From positions 62,001 to 126,000 of the forward strand of contig NZ_JASCTH010000010.1 of the NCBI RefSeq assembly GCF_030009775.1: a stretch of DNA of 64,000 nucleotides, read 5' to 3'. The position numbers and the translations under genes are program-made. Shown here one piece after another: positions 43,569-52,245 of the stretch. The notes under the pieces were generated by a model, which ran no database searches, was not told the origin of the DNA, and saw only the letters and a list, made by a program, of their open reading frames with translations. The first letter of the stretch is position 1, and each line of letters starts with the position of its first letter. This DNA comes from Actinoplanes sandaracinus. GTDB taxonomy: Bacteria; Actinomycetota; Actinomycetes; Mycobacteriales; Micromonosporaceae.

Positions 43569-44060
43569 TCAGTAGCCGAAGTTCTGGGTGTAGTAGGGGG
43601 TGCCGCTGGCGGTGTAGACGACGCCGACACCGACGGTCTTCGACTTGCAGTTGAGGATGTTGGCGCGGTGGCCCGGGCTCTTCATCCAGCCGTCGACGAC
43701 CGCGGAGGCGCTGCGGTAACCCCAGGCGATGTTCTCGGCGGACGGCTTGGTGTAGCCGGCAGCCTTGACCCGGGTGACGAAGCTGGAGCCGCTACGGCCG
43801 GTGTGCGAGAACTTGCCGCTCTGCGCCATCCACCCGCTGTGGCCGCGGGCGGCCTCGGTGAGCTGCGCGTTCACCGCGAGCGCCGGGCAGCCGTGGCTGG
43901 TGCGCTCGATGTTGGTCAGGCGGTTGACCTCGGTCTGCAGCGCCTGCTCGCTGGCCTTCGCCGGGGCTGCTTCGGCCGGGGACGCGATCATCGTGGCGGC
44001 ACCGACGGCCGCGGGAGCGAGGAGGGCGGTCACGGCGAGGCGGCGAAGGAAGGAGCGCAA
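43569..44060 (-). CDS. Secreted CAP-domain (SCP/YkwD-like) protein
   Basis: 163 residues. A signal peptide (RRLAVTALLAPAAVGAATMIASPAEAA, cleavage near residue 32) is followed by the CAP fold: NIERTSHGCPAL, a first His in EAARGHSGWMAQ, FSHTGRSG, ENIAWGY and the terminal WMKSPGHRANILN. Bacterial CAP proteins are secreted and mostly of unknown function. TTG 44060 is chosen because AAAGGG lies 7 bases upstream; TTG 44066 is in frame but too close. Confidence 0.86.
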   Translation of the reverse strand: MRSFLRRLAVTALLAPAAVGAATMIASPAEAAPAKASEQALQTEVNRLTNIERTSHGCPALAVNAQLTEAARGHSGWMAQSGKFSHTGRSGSSFVTRVKAAGYTKPSAENIAWGYRSASAVVDGWMKSPGHRANILNCKSKTVGVGVVYTASGTPYYTQNFGY

Positions 44061-44240
44061 GAGCAAACCCTTTCGTCGTACGGGGCCCGCCGTTCTGCGG
44101 GCTCACCATTGACTTCGGCCCGCGCCCAGCGGCGGTGATCGCCAATGCGGTGCGTGATCGTTTCCGTCCGGTTGCCGGCTCCCGCCGCCACCGCGCCAGG
44201 CCACGCCGCGTCGTGCACCTTCTACCGCTGGGTCGCGGCC

Positions 44241-44332
44241 GGGCGTCCTGCCGGGTGGCGACCGGGCGTCCTGCCGGGTGGCGACCGGGCGTCCTGCCGG
44301 GTGGCGACCGGGCGTCCTGCTGGGCGGCGGCC
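44241..44332. repeat. Four 23-bp tandem repeats between CAP and Nudix genes
   Basis: Units starting with GGGCGTCCTGCCGGGTGGCG occur at 44241, 44264, 44287 and 44310, the last diverging. A period of 23 is not a multiple of three, so the array is unlikely to be coding. Apart from it the 432-bp gap 44061-44492 contains no supported gene. Confidence 0.8.
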
Positions 44333-44492
44333 GCGCCTCCCGTTGGGCAGCGACCGGACGTCCTGCTGGGCGGCGGCCGGGCGGGAACCGCAGCAGTCGC
44401 GACCTTTGGCCGCGGCAGTTCCGGGCTACCGGTGGCGCCGGCCCGAAGTCGGTGGGGCTTCGTGGCGTTCGGCGATCTGAGATCGTGTCGCG

Positions 44493-44981
44493 ATGACCGA
44501 ACTGGTGGAACGTGTCGACGATCAGGATCGTGTTGTCGATGTCGTCGGCCGGGATGTCGCGATCCGTCATGGCTGGCTGCACCGCATCGCCACCACCGTC
44601 TGCCGTGACGAAAGCGGAAGGTTCCTGGTGTGCCGCCGCGCTCAGGAGCTGTCCCGGTTCCCCGGCTACTACGAGGTGAGCTTCGGCGGGGCCGTGCAGG
44701 TCGGTGAGTCCTATCGGGCTGCGGCCGTCCGTGAGGTGGCGGAGGAACTGGGCGTTCACGTTCCGGTGCGCGAGGTGGTCAAGTTCCTGTGCCGGGGGGA
44801 GACCGGCTCGTACTGGCTGGGTGTCCACGAAGCGGTCGTCACCGGCGATGTGGTGCCCGATCCCCGAGCGGTGAGCTGGGTGGGTTGGCTGACCGAAGCG
44901 GAGCTCGACCGAGCCGTGCAAGCTCACCGGTTCGTTCCGGATGGTCAGGAGGCGCTCCGCCGGTACCGGGGGAGCGAATGA
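44493..44981 (+). CDS. Nudix hydrolase
   Basis: 162 residues with a full Nudix box, GGAVQVGESYRAAAVREVAEELG (about 66-88), supplying the Mg2+-binding Glu residues. The N-terminal LVERVDDQDRVV and following layout resemble the IPP-isomerase-like/YfcD Nudix subgroup that acts on nucleotide diphosphates or related compounds. The substrate is unknown. ATG 44493. Confidence 0.9.
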   Translation: MTELVERVDDQDRVVDVVGRDVAIRHGWLHRIATTVCRDESGRFLVCRRAQELSRFPGYYEVSFGGAVQVGESYRAAAVREVAEELGVHVPVREVVKFLCRGETGSYWLGVHEAVVTGDVVPDPRAVSWVGWLTEAELDRAVQAHRFVPDGQEALRRYRGSE

Positions 44982-45246
44982 CATCTCACCGGCCGCTGTC
45001 GGGGGGAGAGAAATGGGTGGCACTCGTGGTGGTCGCGGCCGCACTGACGGGGCCGGCTCCACGACACCGACCGCACCGGCGACCTGGCCCGCGTCATGTC
45101 GATCGGCGCGGAGGCGGCCGAATGGGCCGACGTCGTGGGGCGGATGCGGATGCCGCGGCATGTGGCCGTCGCCTACGAGGCGGGCCGGCACGGCATGGAG
45201 CGGACTGCCGGCCCGCCGCGATCAACGGCGGGCCGACAGGCGACGG

Positions 45247-46347
45247 TCACTTCGTCAGCGGTGCCAGTTTCGGGTCGTCGGCGTACGCCGTGGCCGCGTT
45301 GTCCTTGGTCACGATGACCGGAGCCAACAGGTACGCCGGCACCACTTTGACGCCGTTGTCGTACGACTTGGTGTCGTTGACCTCCGGCGCGGCCCCCGTC
45401 TGCAGTGTCTTCACCATCTTGATGGTCTCGGCGACGAGCTTGCGGGTGTCCTTGTTGATCGTCGAGTACTGCTCCCCGGCCACGATCGATTTGACCGACT
45501 CCACCTCGGAGTCCTGCCCGGTCACCACCGGGATCGGCTTCCCGGCGCCCTTGACCGACGTGATGATCGCCCGGGCGAGGGTGTCGTTCGGCGACAGCAC
45601 CCCGTCCAGGGTCTTGCTGCTGTAGGTGGAGGTCAGCAGCGCGTCCATCCGGCTCTGCGCGTTCTCCGCCTTCCAGCCCTGCGTCGCCGTCTGCTTCACG
45701 TCGGTCTGCCCCGAGCCGACGACCACGTCACCTTTGTCGATGGCCGGCTTGAGCACGTCCATCGCGCCGTTGAAGAACACGCCCGAGTTGTTGTCGTCCG
45801 GCGAGCCGGAGAACAGCTCGATGGTCCACGGGCCGGTCGGCTTCTTCGCCTTCATGCCGTCGAGCAGCGCCTGCCCCTGCAACTGGCCGACCTTGAAGTT
45901 GTCGAACGCGATGTAGTAGTCGACGTCCTTGGTGTTCGTGATCAGCCGGTCGTAGGCGATGACCACCGTCCCGGCCTGCTTGGCCTGCGCGACCTGGGTG
46001 GACAGCTGTGCCGCGTCGGTCGCGCCGATCACGATCACCTTGGCGCCCTTGGTCACCATCGCGACGATCTGGGCCTGCTGGTCGGCGACGGTCGTCGACG
46101 CCCCCGCGTACTGCACGTCGGACTGGAACCCGGCCGCTTTGAGACCGTTGGTGAACAGATCGCCGGCGAGCACCCAGTTCTCCGACGTCTTCGACGGCAG
46201 CGCCACGCCGATCAGCGCGTCGGCCGCGAATCCCTTGGCCGGCGTGCCGGCGGTGCCGCCCTCGCCCTCACGTTCGGAGTTGCAGCCGCTCGCCACGAGC
46301 GCCGCCGTGAATCCGACGATCAACACCTTTTTCCATGATGTACGCAC
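45247..46347 (-). CDS. Sugar ABC transporter substrate-binding lipoprotein (ChvE/XylF-like)
   Basis: 366 residues. Lipobox VASGC puts the lipid Cys at 22. The periplasmic-binding fold starts at LIGVALPSKTSENWVLAGDLF and includes IGATDAAQLSTQVAQAKQAGTVVIAYDRLI and the late VTGQDSEVESVKSIVAGEQYSTINKDTRKLV. These match the ChvE/XylF multiple-sugar group (xylose, glucose, galactose, arabinose). The start is GTG 46347 with AAAGGTGA upstream. Last gene of the operon after the ATPase and permease, with a 38-bp gap. Confidence 0.9.
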   Translation of the reverse strand: MRTSWKKVLIVGFTAALVASGCNSEREGEGGTAGTPAKGFAADALIGVALPSKTSENWVLAGDLFTNGLKAAGFQSDVQYAGASTTVADQQAQIVAMVTKGAKVIVIGATDAAQLSTQVAQAKQAGTVVIAYDRLITNTKDVDYYIAFDNFKVGQLQGQALLDGMKAKKPTGPWTIELFSGSPDDNNSGVFFNGAMDVLKPAIDKGDVVVGSGQTDVKQTATQGWKAENAQSRMDALLTSTYSSKTLDGVLSPNDTLARAIITSVKGAGKPIPVVTGQDSEVESVKSIVAGEQYSTINKDTRKLVAETIKMVKTLQTGAAPEVNDTKSYDNGVKVVPAYLLAPVIVTKDNAATAYADDPKLAPLTK

Positions 46348-46385
46348 TCCGCGATCACCTTTCTCGAAAGAGGAACGGTGGGAGG

Positions 46386-47687
46386 TCAGCCGGCTGCCGC
46401 GGCCTTCGCGTCCGCACGGCTCGGGGTGGCGGGCGCGCCGGGCGGTGCCGGGGGCTCGCGGTGGAACGGGCGCGTCAACGACCCGATGATCGAGAACCGG
46501 CCCTGCTTCTTGTTGTAGACGTCGAGCGCGACGGCACCGAGCAGGAACAGGCCCCTGATGATCTGGACCATGTCGGAGCCCGTACCGATGAGCTGAAGTC
46601 CGTTGTTGAGGACCGCCACGACCAGGCCGCCGACGATGGACCCGCTGACCGTGCCGAGACCGCCGGAGACCGCCGCGCCGCCGATGAAGACCGCGGCGAT
46701 CGCGTCGAGTTCCCAGGTGAGCCCGTCCTGCGGCCCGGACGCCGCGGACCGCGCCACGAAGATCATGCCGGCGAGTGCCGACAGCAGCCCCATGTTGGTC
46801 ATGACCAGGAAGTTGACCCGGCGCAGCCGGACCCCGGACAGTTCGGCGGCCCGCGCGTTGCCGCCGACGGCGTAGATGTGCCGGCCGCCCGCGGTGTTGC
46901 GGGTGTAGAACGAGTAGGCGATCACCAGGACCGCGAGGATGATGCCAGAGACCGGGAAGCTGGTGCCGACCCGCCCGCCGGCGAACCGCAGGGTGGCGAA
47001 GACGATCACGCTGAGCAGGATCGTGAGCCGCAGCACCGAGATCCACGCCGGGGCCGGCTCGGCGCCCTCCATCTGCTGGCGCACCCGCCGGGACCGCCAC
47101 TCCCGCCAGATCACCGCCGCGCACAACAGCAGGCCGAGCAGCAGCGTCAGGTTGTTGTACCCGGTGGCGGGGCCGACCTCCGGCAGGTAGCCGGCGCCGA
47201 TCACCCGGAACCCCTCCGGCACGGGCACCGTGTCCGCGTTGCCGATGTACTGGTTGCCGCCGCGGAACAGCAGCATCCCGGCGAGCGTGACGATGAACGC
47301 CGGCACGCCGATGTAGGCGACCCAGAAGCCCTGCCAGGCGCCGATCAGCGCGCCGACGGCGAGACCGAGCAGGATGCCGGCCGGCCACGGCACGTCGTGT
47401 TCGGTGACCGCTTTCGCCACCACGATGCCGGTGAACGCGGCGACCGAGCCCACCGACAGGTCGATGTGACCGGCGACGATCACCATCAGCATGCCGATCG
47501 ACAGGATCGAGATGTACGCGTACTGCTGGGTGAGGGCGATCAGGTTGCCCGAGGTCAGAGTCAGCCCGCCGGTGCGGATCTGGAAGTACAGGACGATCGC
47601 CACCAGCGTGAAGATCATTCCGAATTGGCGGGCGTTGGAGGTCGTACCCCCGAAGAGGTTCTTCTGAAGGTCTCTGACGCGGCTCAT
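46386..47687 (-). CDS. Sugar ABC transporter permease (XylH/GguB-like)
   Basis: 433 residues with about ten membrane helices of the RbsC/XylH fold. MLMVIVAGHIDLSVGS and the coupling-helix region GGNARAAELSGVRLRRVNFLVM, with GGAAVSGGLGTVSGSIVGG, are family signatures. ATG 47687 overlaps the ATPase stop by 4 bases. Works with the flanking ATPase and binding protein to import pentoses or hexoses. Confidence 0.93.
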   Translation of the reverse strand: MSRVRDLQKNLFGGTTSNARQFGMIFTLVAIVLYFQIRTGGLTLTSGNLIALTQQYAYISILSIGMLMVIVAGHIDLSVGSVAAFTGIVVAKAVTEHDVPWPAGILLGLAVGALIGAWQGFWVAYIGVPAFIVTLAGMLLFRGGNQYIGNADTVPVPEGFRVIGAGYLPEVGPATGYNNLTLLLGLLLCAAVIWREWRSRRVRQQMEGAEPAPAWISVLRLTILLSVIVFATLRFAGGRVGTSFPVSGIILAVLVIAYSFYTRNTAGGRHIYAVGGNARAAELSGVRLRRVNFLVMTNMGLLSALAGMIFVARSAASGPQDGLTWELDAIAAVFIGGAAVSGGLGTVSGSIVGGLVVAVLNNGLQLIGTGSDMVQIIRGLFLLGAVALDVYNKKQGRFSIIGSLTRPFHREPPAPPGAPATPSRADAKAAAAG

Positions 47688-49225
47688 GGCGTCGGCAGCC
47701 TCCTGCTCGAGGTCATCTGTTTCATCAGAAGTTCCGGGTCGGCGTCGCGCCGGGCGACCTCCCCGGTGATGGCGCCCTCGAAGACCGTGTAGATCCGGTC
47801 GCAGAGGCCGATCAGCTCCGGCATCTCGGAGGAGATGACGATGACGCCGCGGCCCTCGTCGGCGAGCCGCTGGATGATGCCGTAGATCTCGTACTTCGCG
47901 CCCACGTCGATGCCGCGCGTGGGTTCGTCGAGGATGAGCAGGTCCGGGTCGGTGAACATCCACTTCGCCAGGACGACCTTTTGCTGGTTGCCGCCGGAGA
48001 GCCTGGTCACCGGCTCGTCGACGGTCGGCGTCTTGATCCGCAGGCTCTTCCGGTAGCTCTCCGCCTCGTGGTACTGGGCGGCCTCGTCCAGCACTCCCCG
48101 GCGTGTGATCTTGGAGAGTTTGGCGGCGACCACCGACGTCTTCACGTCGTCGAGCAGGTTCAGGCCGATCGCCTTGCGGTCCTCGCTGACATAGGCCAGA
48201 CCGTGCGCGATCGCGTCCGCCACCGACCTGATCTCGACCTCCCGGCCGTCCTTGAAGATCTTTCCATCGAGGTGTACGCCGTACGAGCGACCGAAGATGC
48301 TCATCGCCAGCTCGGTGCGCCCGGCACCCATCAGCCCGGCGAACCCGACGATCTCGCCGCGCCGGACCGTGAACGCGGAGTTCTTGCAGACCAACCGGTC
48401 CGCCGAGATCGGATGCCGGACCGTCCAGTCCCGGACCTCGAAGAACACCTCGCCGATCCTGGGCACGTGCTCGGGGAACCGGCTCTCCAGATCACGGCCG
48501 ACCATTCCCCGTACGATCCGGTCCTCGTCGACCTCGCCCGAGGCGACCGTGATCGTCTCGATGGTCCGCCCGTCCCGCAGGATGGTGATCGCGTCGGCGA
48601 TCGCCTCCACCTCGTTCAGCTTGTGCGAGATCATGATCGAGGTGATGCCGCGCTGTTTGAACCCGCGCAGCAGATCGAGCAGGTGCCGCGAGTCGGTCTC
48701 GTTGAGCGCGGCCGTCGGCTCGTCCAGGATCAGCAGCTTCACGTCCTTCGCGAACGCCTTGGCGATCTCCACGAGCTGCTGCTTGCCGACGCCGATGTCC
48801 TTCACCAGCGTGTCCGGGTCCTCCTTCAGCCCGACGAGGCTCATCAACTCGAGGGCCCGGTGGTTGGCGGCCTTCCAGTCGATGCGTCCCCACCGGCGCG
48901 GCTCGTTGCCGAGAAAGATGTTCTCGGTGATCGACATCCCCGGGACCAGCGCCAGCTCCTGATGGATGATCACGATGCCGGCGTGCTCGCTGGCCCGGAT
49001 GTCGCCGAATCGGCACTCCCGGCCCTGATAGAAGATGTCGCCGTCATAGGTTCCGTACGGGTGCACCCCACTGAGGACCTTCATCAGGGTGGACTTGCCG
49101 GCCCCGTTCTCCCCGCAGATCGCGTGGATCTCGCCGGCCGCGACGACCAGGCTCACATCGGACAGCGCCCGGACGCCCGGGAACTCCTTGGTGATCGCGC
49201 GCATCTCCAACAGGGCGTTGCCCAC
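47684..49225 (-). CDS. Sugar ABC transporter ATP-binding protein, two tandem ATPase domains (XylG/GguA-like)
   Basis: 513 residues with two ATPase domains. The first has Walker A GENGAGKST and Walker B LLILDEPTAAL; its signature loop (GVGKQQLVEIAKA) is degenerate. The second has a degenerate P-loop (GLMGAGRTEL), an intact LSGGNQQK signature and LLILDEPTRGID, the normal pattern of this family. GTG 49225 has GGAGG 5 bases upstream and lies before MRAITKEFPG. First gene of the sugar-import operon. Confidence 0.94.
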   Translation of the reverse strand: MGNALLEMRAITKEFPGVRALSDVSLVVAAGEIHAICGENGAGKSTLMKVLSGVHPYGTYDGDIFYQGRECRFGDIRASEHAGIVIIHQELALVPGMSITENIFLGNEPRRWGRIDWKAANHRALELMSLVGLKEDPDTLVKDIGVGKQQLVEIAKAFAKDVKLLILDEPTAALNETDSRHLLDLLRGFKQRGITSIMISHKLNEVEAIADAITILRDGRTIETITVASGEVDEDRIVRGMVGRDLESRFPEHVPRIGEVFFEVRDWTVRHPISADRLVCKNSAFTVRRGEIVGFAGLMGAGRTELAMSIFGRSYGVHLDGKIFKDGREVEIRSVADAIAHGLAYVSEDRKAIGLNLLDDVKTSVVAAKLSKITRRGVLDEAAQYHEAESYRKSLRIKTPTVDEPVTRLSGGNQQKVVLAKWMFTDPDLLILDEPTRGIDVGAKYEIYGIIQRLADEGRGVIVISSEMPELIGLCDRIYTVFEGAITGEVARRDADPELLMKQMTSSRRLPTP

Positions 49226-49270
49226 GGGAACCTCCGGCGCGCTTGTCCACAAGATCGTCACGGATTGCGT

Positions 49271-49286
49271 GTGCGTGTTTTCGCAC
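49271..49286. promoter_or_regulatory. Dyad upstream of the sugar ABC operon
   Basis: GTGCG-TGTTTT-CGCAC is a 5-bp inverted repeat 46-61 bp before the GTG start of the ATPase gene, in the AT-richest part of the gap. It may be an operator of the operon; the regulator is not adjacent. Confidence 0.35.
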
Positions 49287-49427
49287 TGTAAATCCAAGTG
49301 ACAGAAGCCGCCATCCCTGAACGCCCCCACCCGGTTCCGGAACTCGATACCCCCGCCGCCGCCCGCCCCGCTGTCCCGCCCCCGCCCTCGTTCGTGGCGC
49401 CCCGCCGCCCATCTGCGCCGCCCATCT

Positions 49428-49490
49428 GTGCCGTCCGTGCCGTCCGTGCCGTCCGTGCCGTCCGTGCCGTCCGTGCCGTCCGTGCCGTCC
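49428..49490. repeat. Seven exact 9-bp tandem repeats
   Basis: GTGCCGTCC is repeated seven times without change. On the minus strand the frame reads Gly-Thr-Asp repeats upstream of the sugar operon, but no gene there is convincing. With four GCCGTAG-type elements (49572, 49615, 49634, 49677) it fills the gene-free stretch 49226-49807. Confidence 0.92.
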
Positions 49491-49807
49491 GGCCTGGCCC
49501 TGTCGGCCAGAGGCGCACGACGGCCGGAAGCCACACCTGGAATGCCGCCGGGCGGCGCCACCCGTACCCCAGCCGTAGTTCGTCTGTGGTTTGCCGTGGG
49601 GGTGGGGTCGGTGGGCTACGGCTGGTGGGTTGGGCCGTAGCGGAGGCGCGGTATTTCATGGGGGTGGGGTGTGTGGGCTACGGCTGGCGGGCTGGGTCCT
49701 GGCTGGGGTGCGGTAGGCGGTGGGGTGGTAGGGGCGTCGCTGGGCGAATCGGGCTGCGAGTGGGTGATCGGGCAGCGGCCGGGGCGGCACCGGGCGAGGA
49801 TGACGGG

Positions 49808-50986
49808 ATGCTGGATACCGCCCGCCGCCACGAGTTCTGTGTCCTCGCCGCGGCCAAGCCGGCCCTGCCCGTCCTGCTCACCGCCGGCCGGCTCGCGGGC
49901 CGGCTGCGTCGGGTGCCGCGGATCGGGTGGGTGGTCTCCGACCCGGTCGTCGCCAGGCGGATCCTCAACGACCCGGCCCACTTCACCCTTCTGGGCGAGG
50001 GCGGCGTCGGGCACATGTGGGCGCAGGTGCTCGGCGACTGGGTCAACGACATCTTCGACGGCCCCGGCCACCACCAGCTCCGGTCCCGCACCCGGGACCT
50101 GTTCACCGACGACAACGCCCGGCAGCTCACCGCCAGGGTGATCGGGCCACGGCTGGCACAGGCCGGAGCCGCGCTGGACGCCGGTCAGGCCGTCGACGTC
50201 GCCGACCTGGGCCGGGTACTGGTCGGGCGGATCGTCGCGGACCTGCTGCAACTGCGCGTCGAGGACCGCGACGAGGCGTACCGGGAGATCTTCGCGACCG
50301 GTGAGGAACTCGCCGCCCTGGCGCTCGGCACCACCACCTCCACCCACCTCGCGCCGGAGACGATCTCCCGTGCCAAGGCGATCGTCGCCCGCCTGACCGT
50401 CAACGTGGCCGAGGCCTGGCGGACCGCGGCGCCGGAGACGGTGCTCGGCCGCTGCCGTGACCTCGGGCTCGAACAACGCCAGGCGGAAGGCCTGGCGACC
50501 CTGCTCATGGTCGCCGGGACGGAGACGGCGGCGAGCGCGATGGCTCGTACCGTGGCGATCCTGCATGACACCGGTGCGCAGCACCGGCTCCGCGGCGACC
50601 CGTCGCTGCTGCCCGACGCCGTCCGCGAGGGTCTGCGGGTCACCTCGCCGGCTCCGCTGATCGGCCGTGCGGTCGCCGCCGACGTCACCGTGGAGGGCCG
50701 GCGGCTCCGCGCGGGCGAGCGGGTCCTGATGTTGACCTGGACGGCCAACAACGCGGCCGGACCCTTCGATCTGGACCGTGGCTACCTGCCGGAGCACCGC
50801 CAGTTGTGGTTCGGCGCCGGCCGCCACCTGTGCCTGGGCGCGCCGCTCGCCCGGGCCGAGATCACCGTCCTGCTGCAGACCCTGCTGGCGAGCGGCCGGG
50901 CATGGCGCATCAGTCACCGCAGCTATCGCCGCAAGGTTTTGATTCCTTCGTACGCCCACCTGCCGCTCCGCCTCGCCCGCCACTGA
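49808..50986 (+). CDS. Cytochrome P450
   Basis: 392 residues. I-helix motif AGTET at 236-240 (with the conserved Glu/Thr), ExxR in EGLR at 274-277, and heme-binding FGAGRHLCLG at 335-344 with Cys 342 as the iron ligand. It is close in size to soluble bacterial P450s and needs ferredoxin partners, none of which is adjacent. ATG 49808 has GAGG 8 bases upstream. The substrate is unknown; it is a single-gene locus. Confidence 0.94.
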   Translation: MLDTARRHEFCVLAAAKPALPVLLTAGRLAGRLRRVPRIGWVVSDPVVARRILNDPAHFTLLGEGGVGHMWAQVLGDWVNDIFDGPGHHQLRSRTRDLFTDDNARQLTARVIGPRLAQAGAALDAGQAVDVADLGRVLVGRIVADLLQLRVEDRDEAYREIFATGEELAALALGTTTSTHLAPETISRAKAIVARLTVNVAEAWRTAAPETVLGRCRDLGLEQRQAEGLATLLMVAGTETAASAMARTVAILHDTGAQHRLRGDPSLLPDAVREGLRVTSPAPLIGRAVAADVTVEGRRLRAGERVLMLTWTANNAAGPFDLDRGYLPEHRQLWFGAGRHLCLGAPLARAEITVLLQTLLASGRAWRISHRSYRRKVLIPSYAHLPLRLARH

Positions 50987-51635
50987 CGTGTCACCGCGAA
51001 GCTCGCCGCAGGCAGCCGCGATCTTGATGCGGTAACCACCGGTTCCGGTGGCCATCGCACCAAGGTCGCCAAGGGGGCCGCATCGAGGTCGCGGGGAGGT
51101 CGTTATTGCGTCAAGGTCGTCGAGGGACAACGCGTCGAGGTCGTCGAAGGTCAGCGCGTCTCGGTTGCTGGAGGTGGTCACCGGATTGAGGGGCGGGGAG
51201 GTCGCGGCACCGAGATGCGGAGGTTGGCAGTCGCGGGGACGGGGTTGCTCGCGCCGACCGTCGCTCGTTGCGGGCAGCCGGGATCTTAGTGCGGTAGCCA
51301 CCGATTCTGGTGGCCATCGCACCAAGGTTCCACGGGTGCGCCGCATCGGGGTCGGGAGAGGGCGTCAGCGCACCGGAAATGCGAGGAGTGGTCACCGCTC
51401 CGAGGTTCCGGGGAGGTGGCCAGCGCGCACAGGTCTCCGAGGGACACGCGTCGAGGTCGCGGGAAAGGGGCACCGCACTGAGGGCGAGGGAAAGCGGTCA
51501 CCGCACCGAGACTGCGGAGGCTGTCAGGTCGCGGGAATCGGCTTCGCGGTCCGGGCGGTCCACAAGAGGAGCGCGGGCGTGGCACCGAGGAGCCGTGAGC
51601 GGGGCCGCTTTGTCGATGGCGATTACGGTGACGAG
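50987..51635. repeat. Gene-free stretch of degenerate repeats with one ~93-bp duplication
   Basis: A segment of about 93-96 bp occurs twice (51001-51096 and 51263-51355, about 75-80% alike by eye). It contains CCACCGG-TT-CCGGTGG in the first copy and the shared GGTGGCCATCGCACCAAGGT. Between and after the copies are many diverged CGAGGTCG-type units. Frames are open on both strands but look like repeat translation, not protein. Confidence 0.65.
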
Positions 51636-52112
51636 GTGAAGAAGATCGATTTCGGGGTGATCGGCAGAACGATCGCCGTCGGCAGTGCGACGGGGGCGAT
51701 CACCGGGTTCGTGGTCATGATCGTGCTCCTGTTCCGAATGGTGATCGCTGAGGAGCACATGAATCCCAACCCGAACATGGGCGGGTTCGTGCTGGCAGCG
51801 ATCGTCGGTGCTCTGGTCGGGCTGATCACGGGCTTCGTGGCCGGTCTTCTCCTGCTGCCGGCGTCCCTGGTGCGCGACCGTCCCGTGCTGGGCGCATTGG
51901 CCTGCGCGGTGGCGTGTGGTGGAACGCTGAGTTCGCCTTTCCTCGTCGTGGGCTTCGGGTGGGACAACTGGCCCGAGACGCCCTGGGGCTGGGCGGTGGC
52001 CGGTCTGGTCGCCTTCACTGCCGCGGTCGGCGCCTGGAAGAGCCGGTACATCCTGCGAGGGCGGCCAGCGGCCAGTTCCGATCAATCGCGGACTGCGCCG
52101 GCTGATTCGTAG
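51636..52112 (+). CDS. Small membrane protein, family not recognised
   Basis: 158 residues with four hydrophobic helices (about 9-29, 44-67, 78-98, 110-130): TGAITGFVVMIVLLFRMVIA, VLAAIVGALVGLITGFVAGLLLLPA, LGALACAVACGGTLSSPFLVVGF and WGWAVAGLVAFTAAVGAW. The start is uncertain; GTG 51636 (KKIDFG) is preferred because upstream sequence belongs to the repeat stretch. No function can be assigned. Confidence 0.7.
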   Translation: MKKIDFGVIGRTIAVGSATGAITGFVVMIVLLFRMVIAEEHMNPNPNMGGFVLAAIVGALVGLITGFVAGLLLLPASLVRDRPVLGALACAVACGGTLSSPFLVVGFGWDNWPETPWGWAVAGLVAFTAAVGAWKSRYILRGRPAASSDQSRTAPADS

Positions 52113-52245
52113 GCCATGGCCTCGGCCTTGCCGGGAGTGAGCGGGCCTGGTCTTGCGGTTGGATGTGCGCCGTCGGTGCGTGGGTGGGTGGGTGCATGGT
52201 GGTGGGTGAGCGCATGGTGGTGGCTACGGTTCGGGTGATCTCGGG

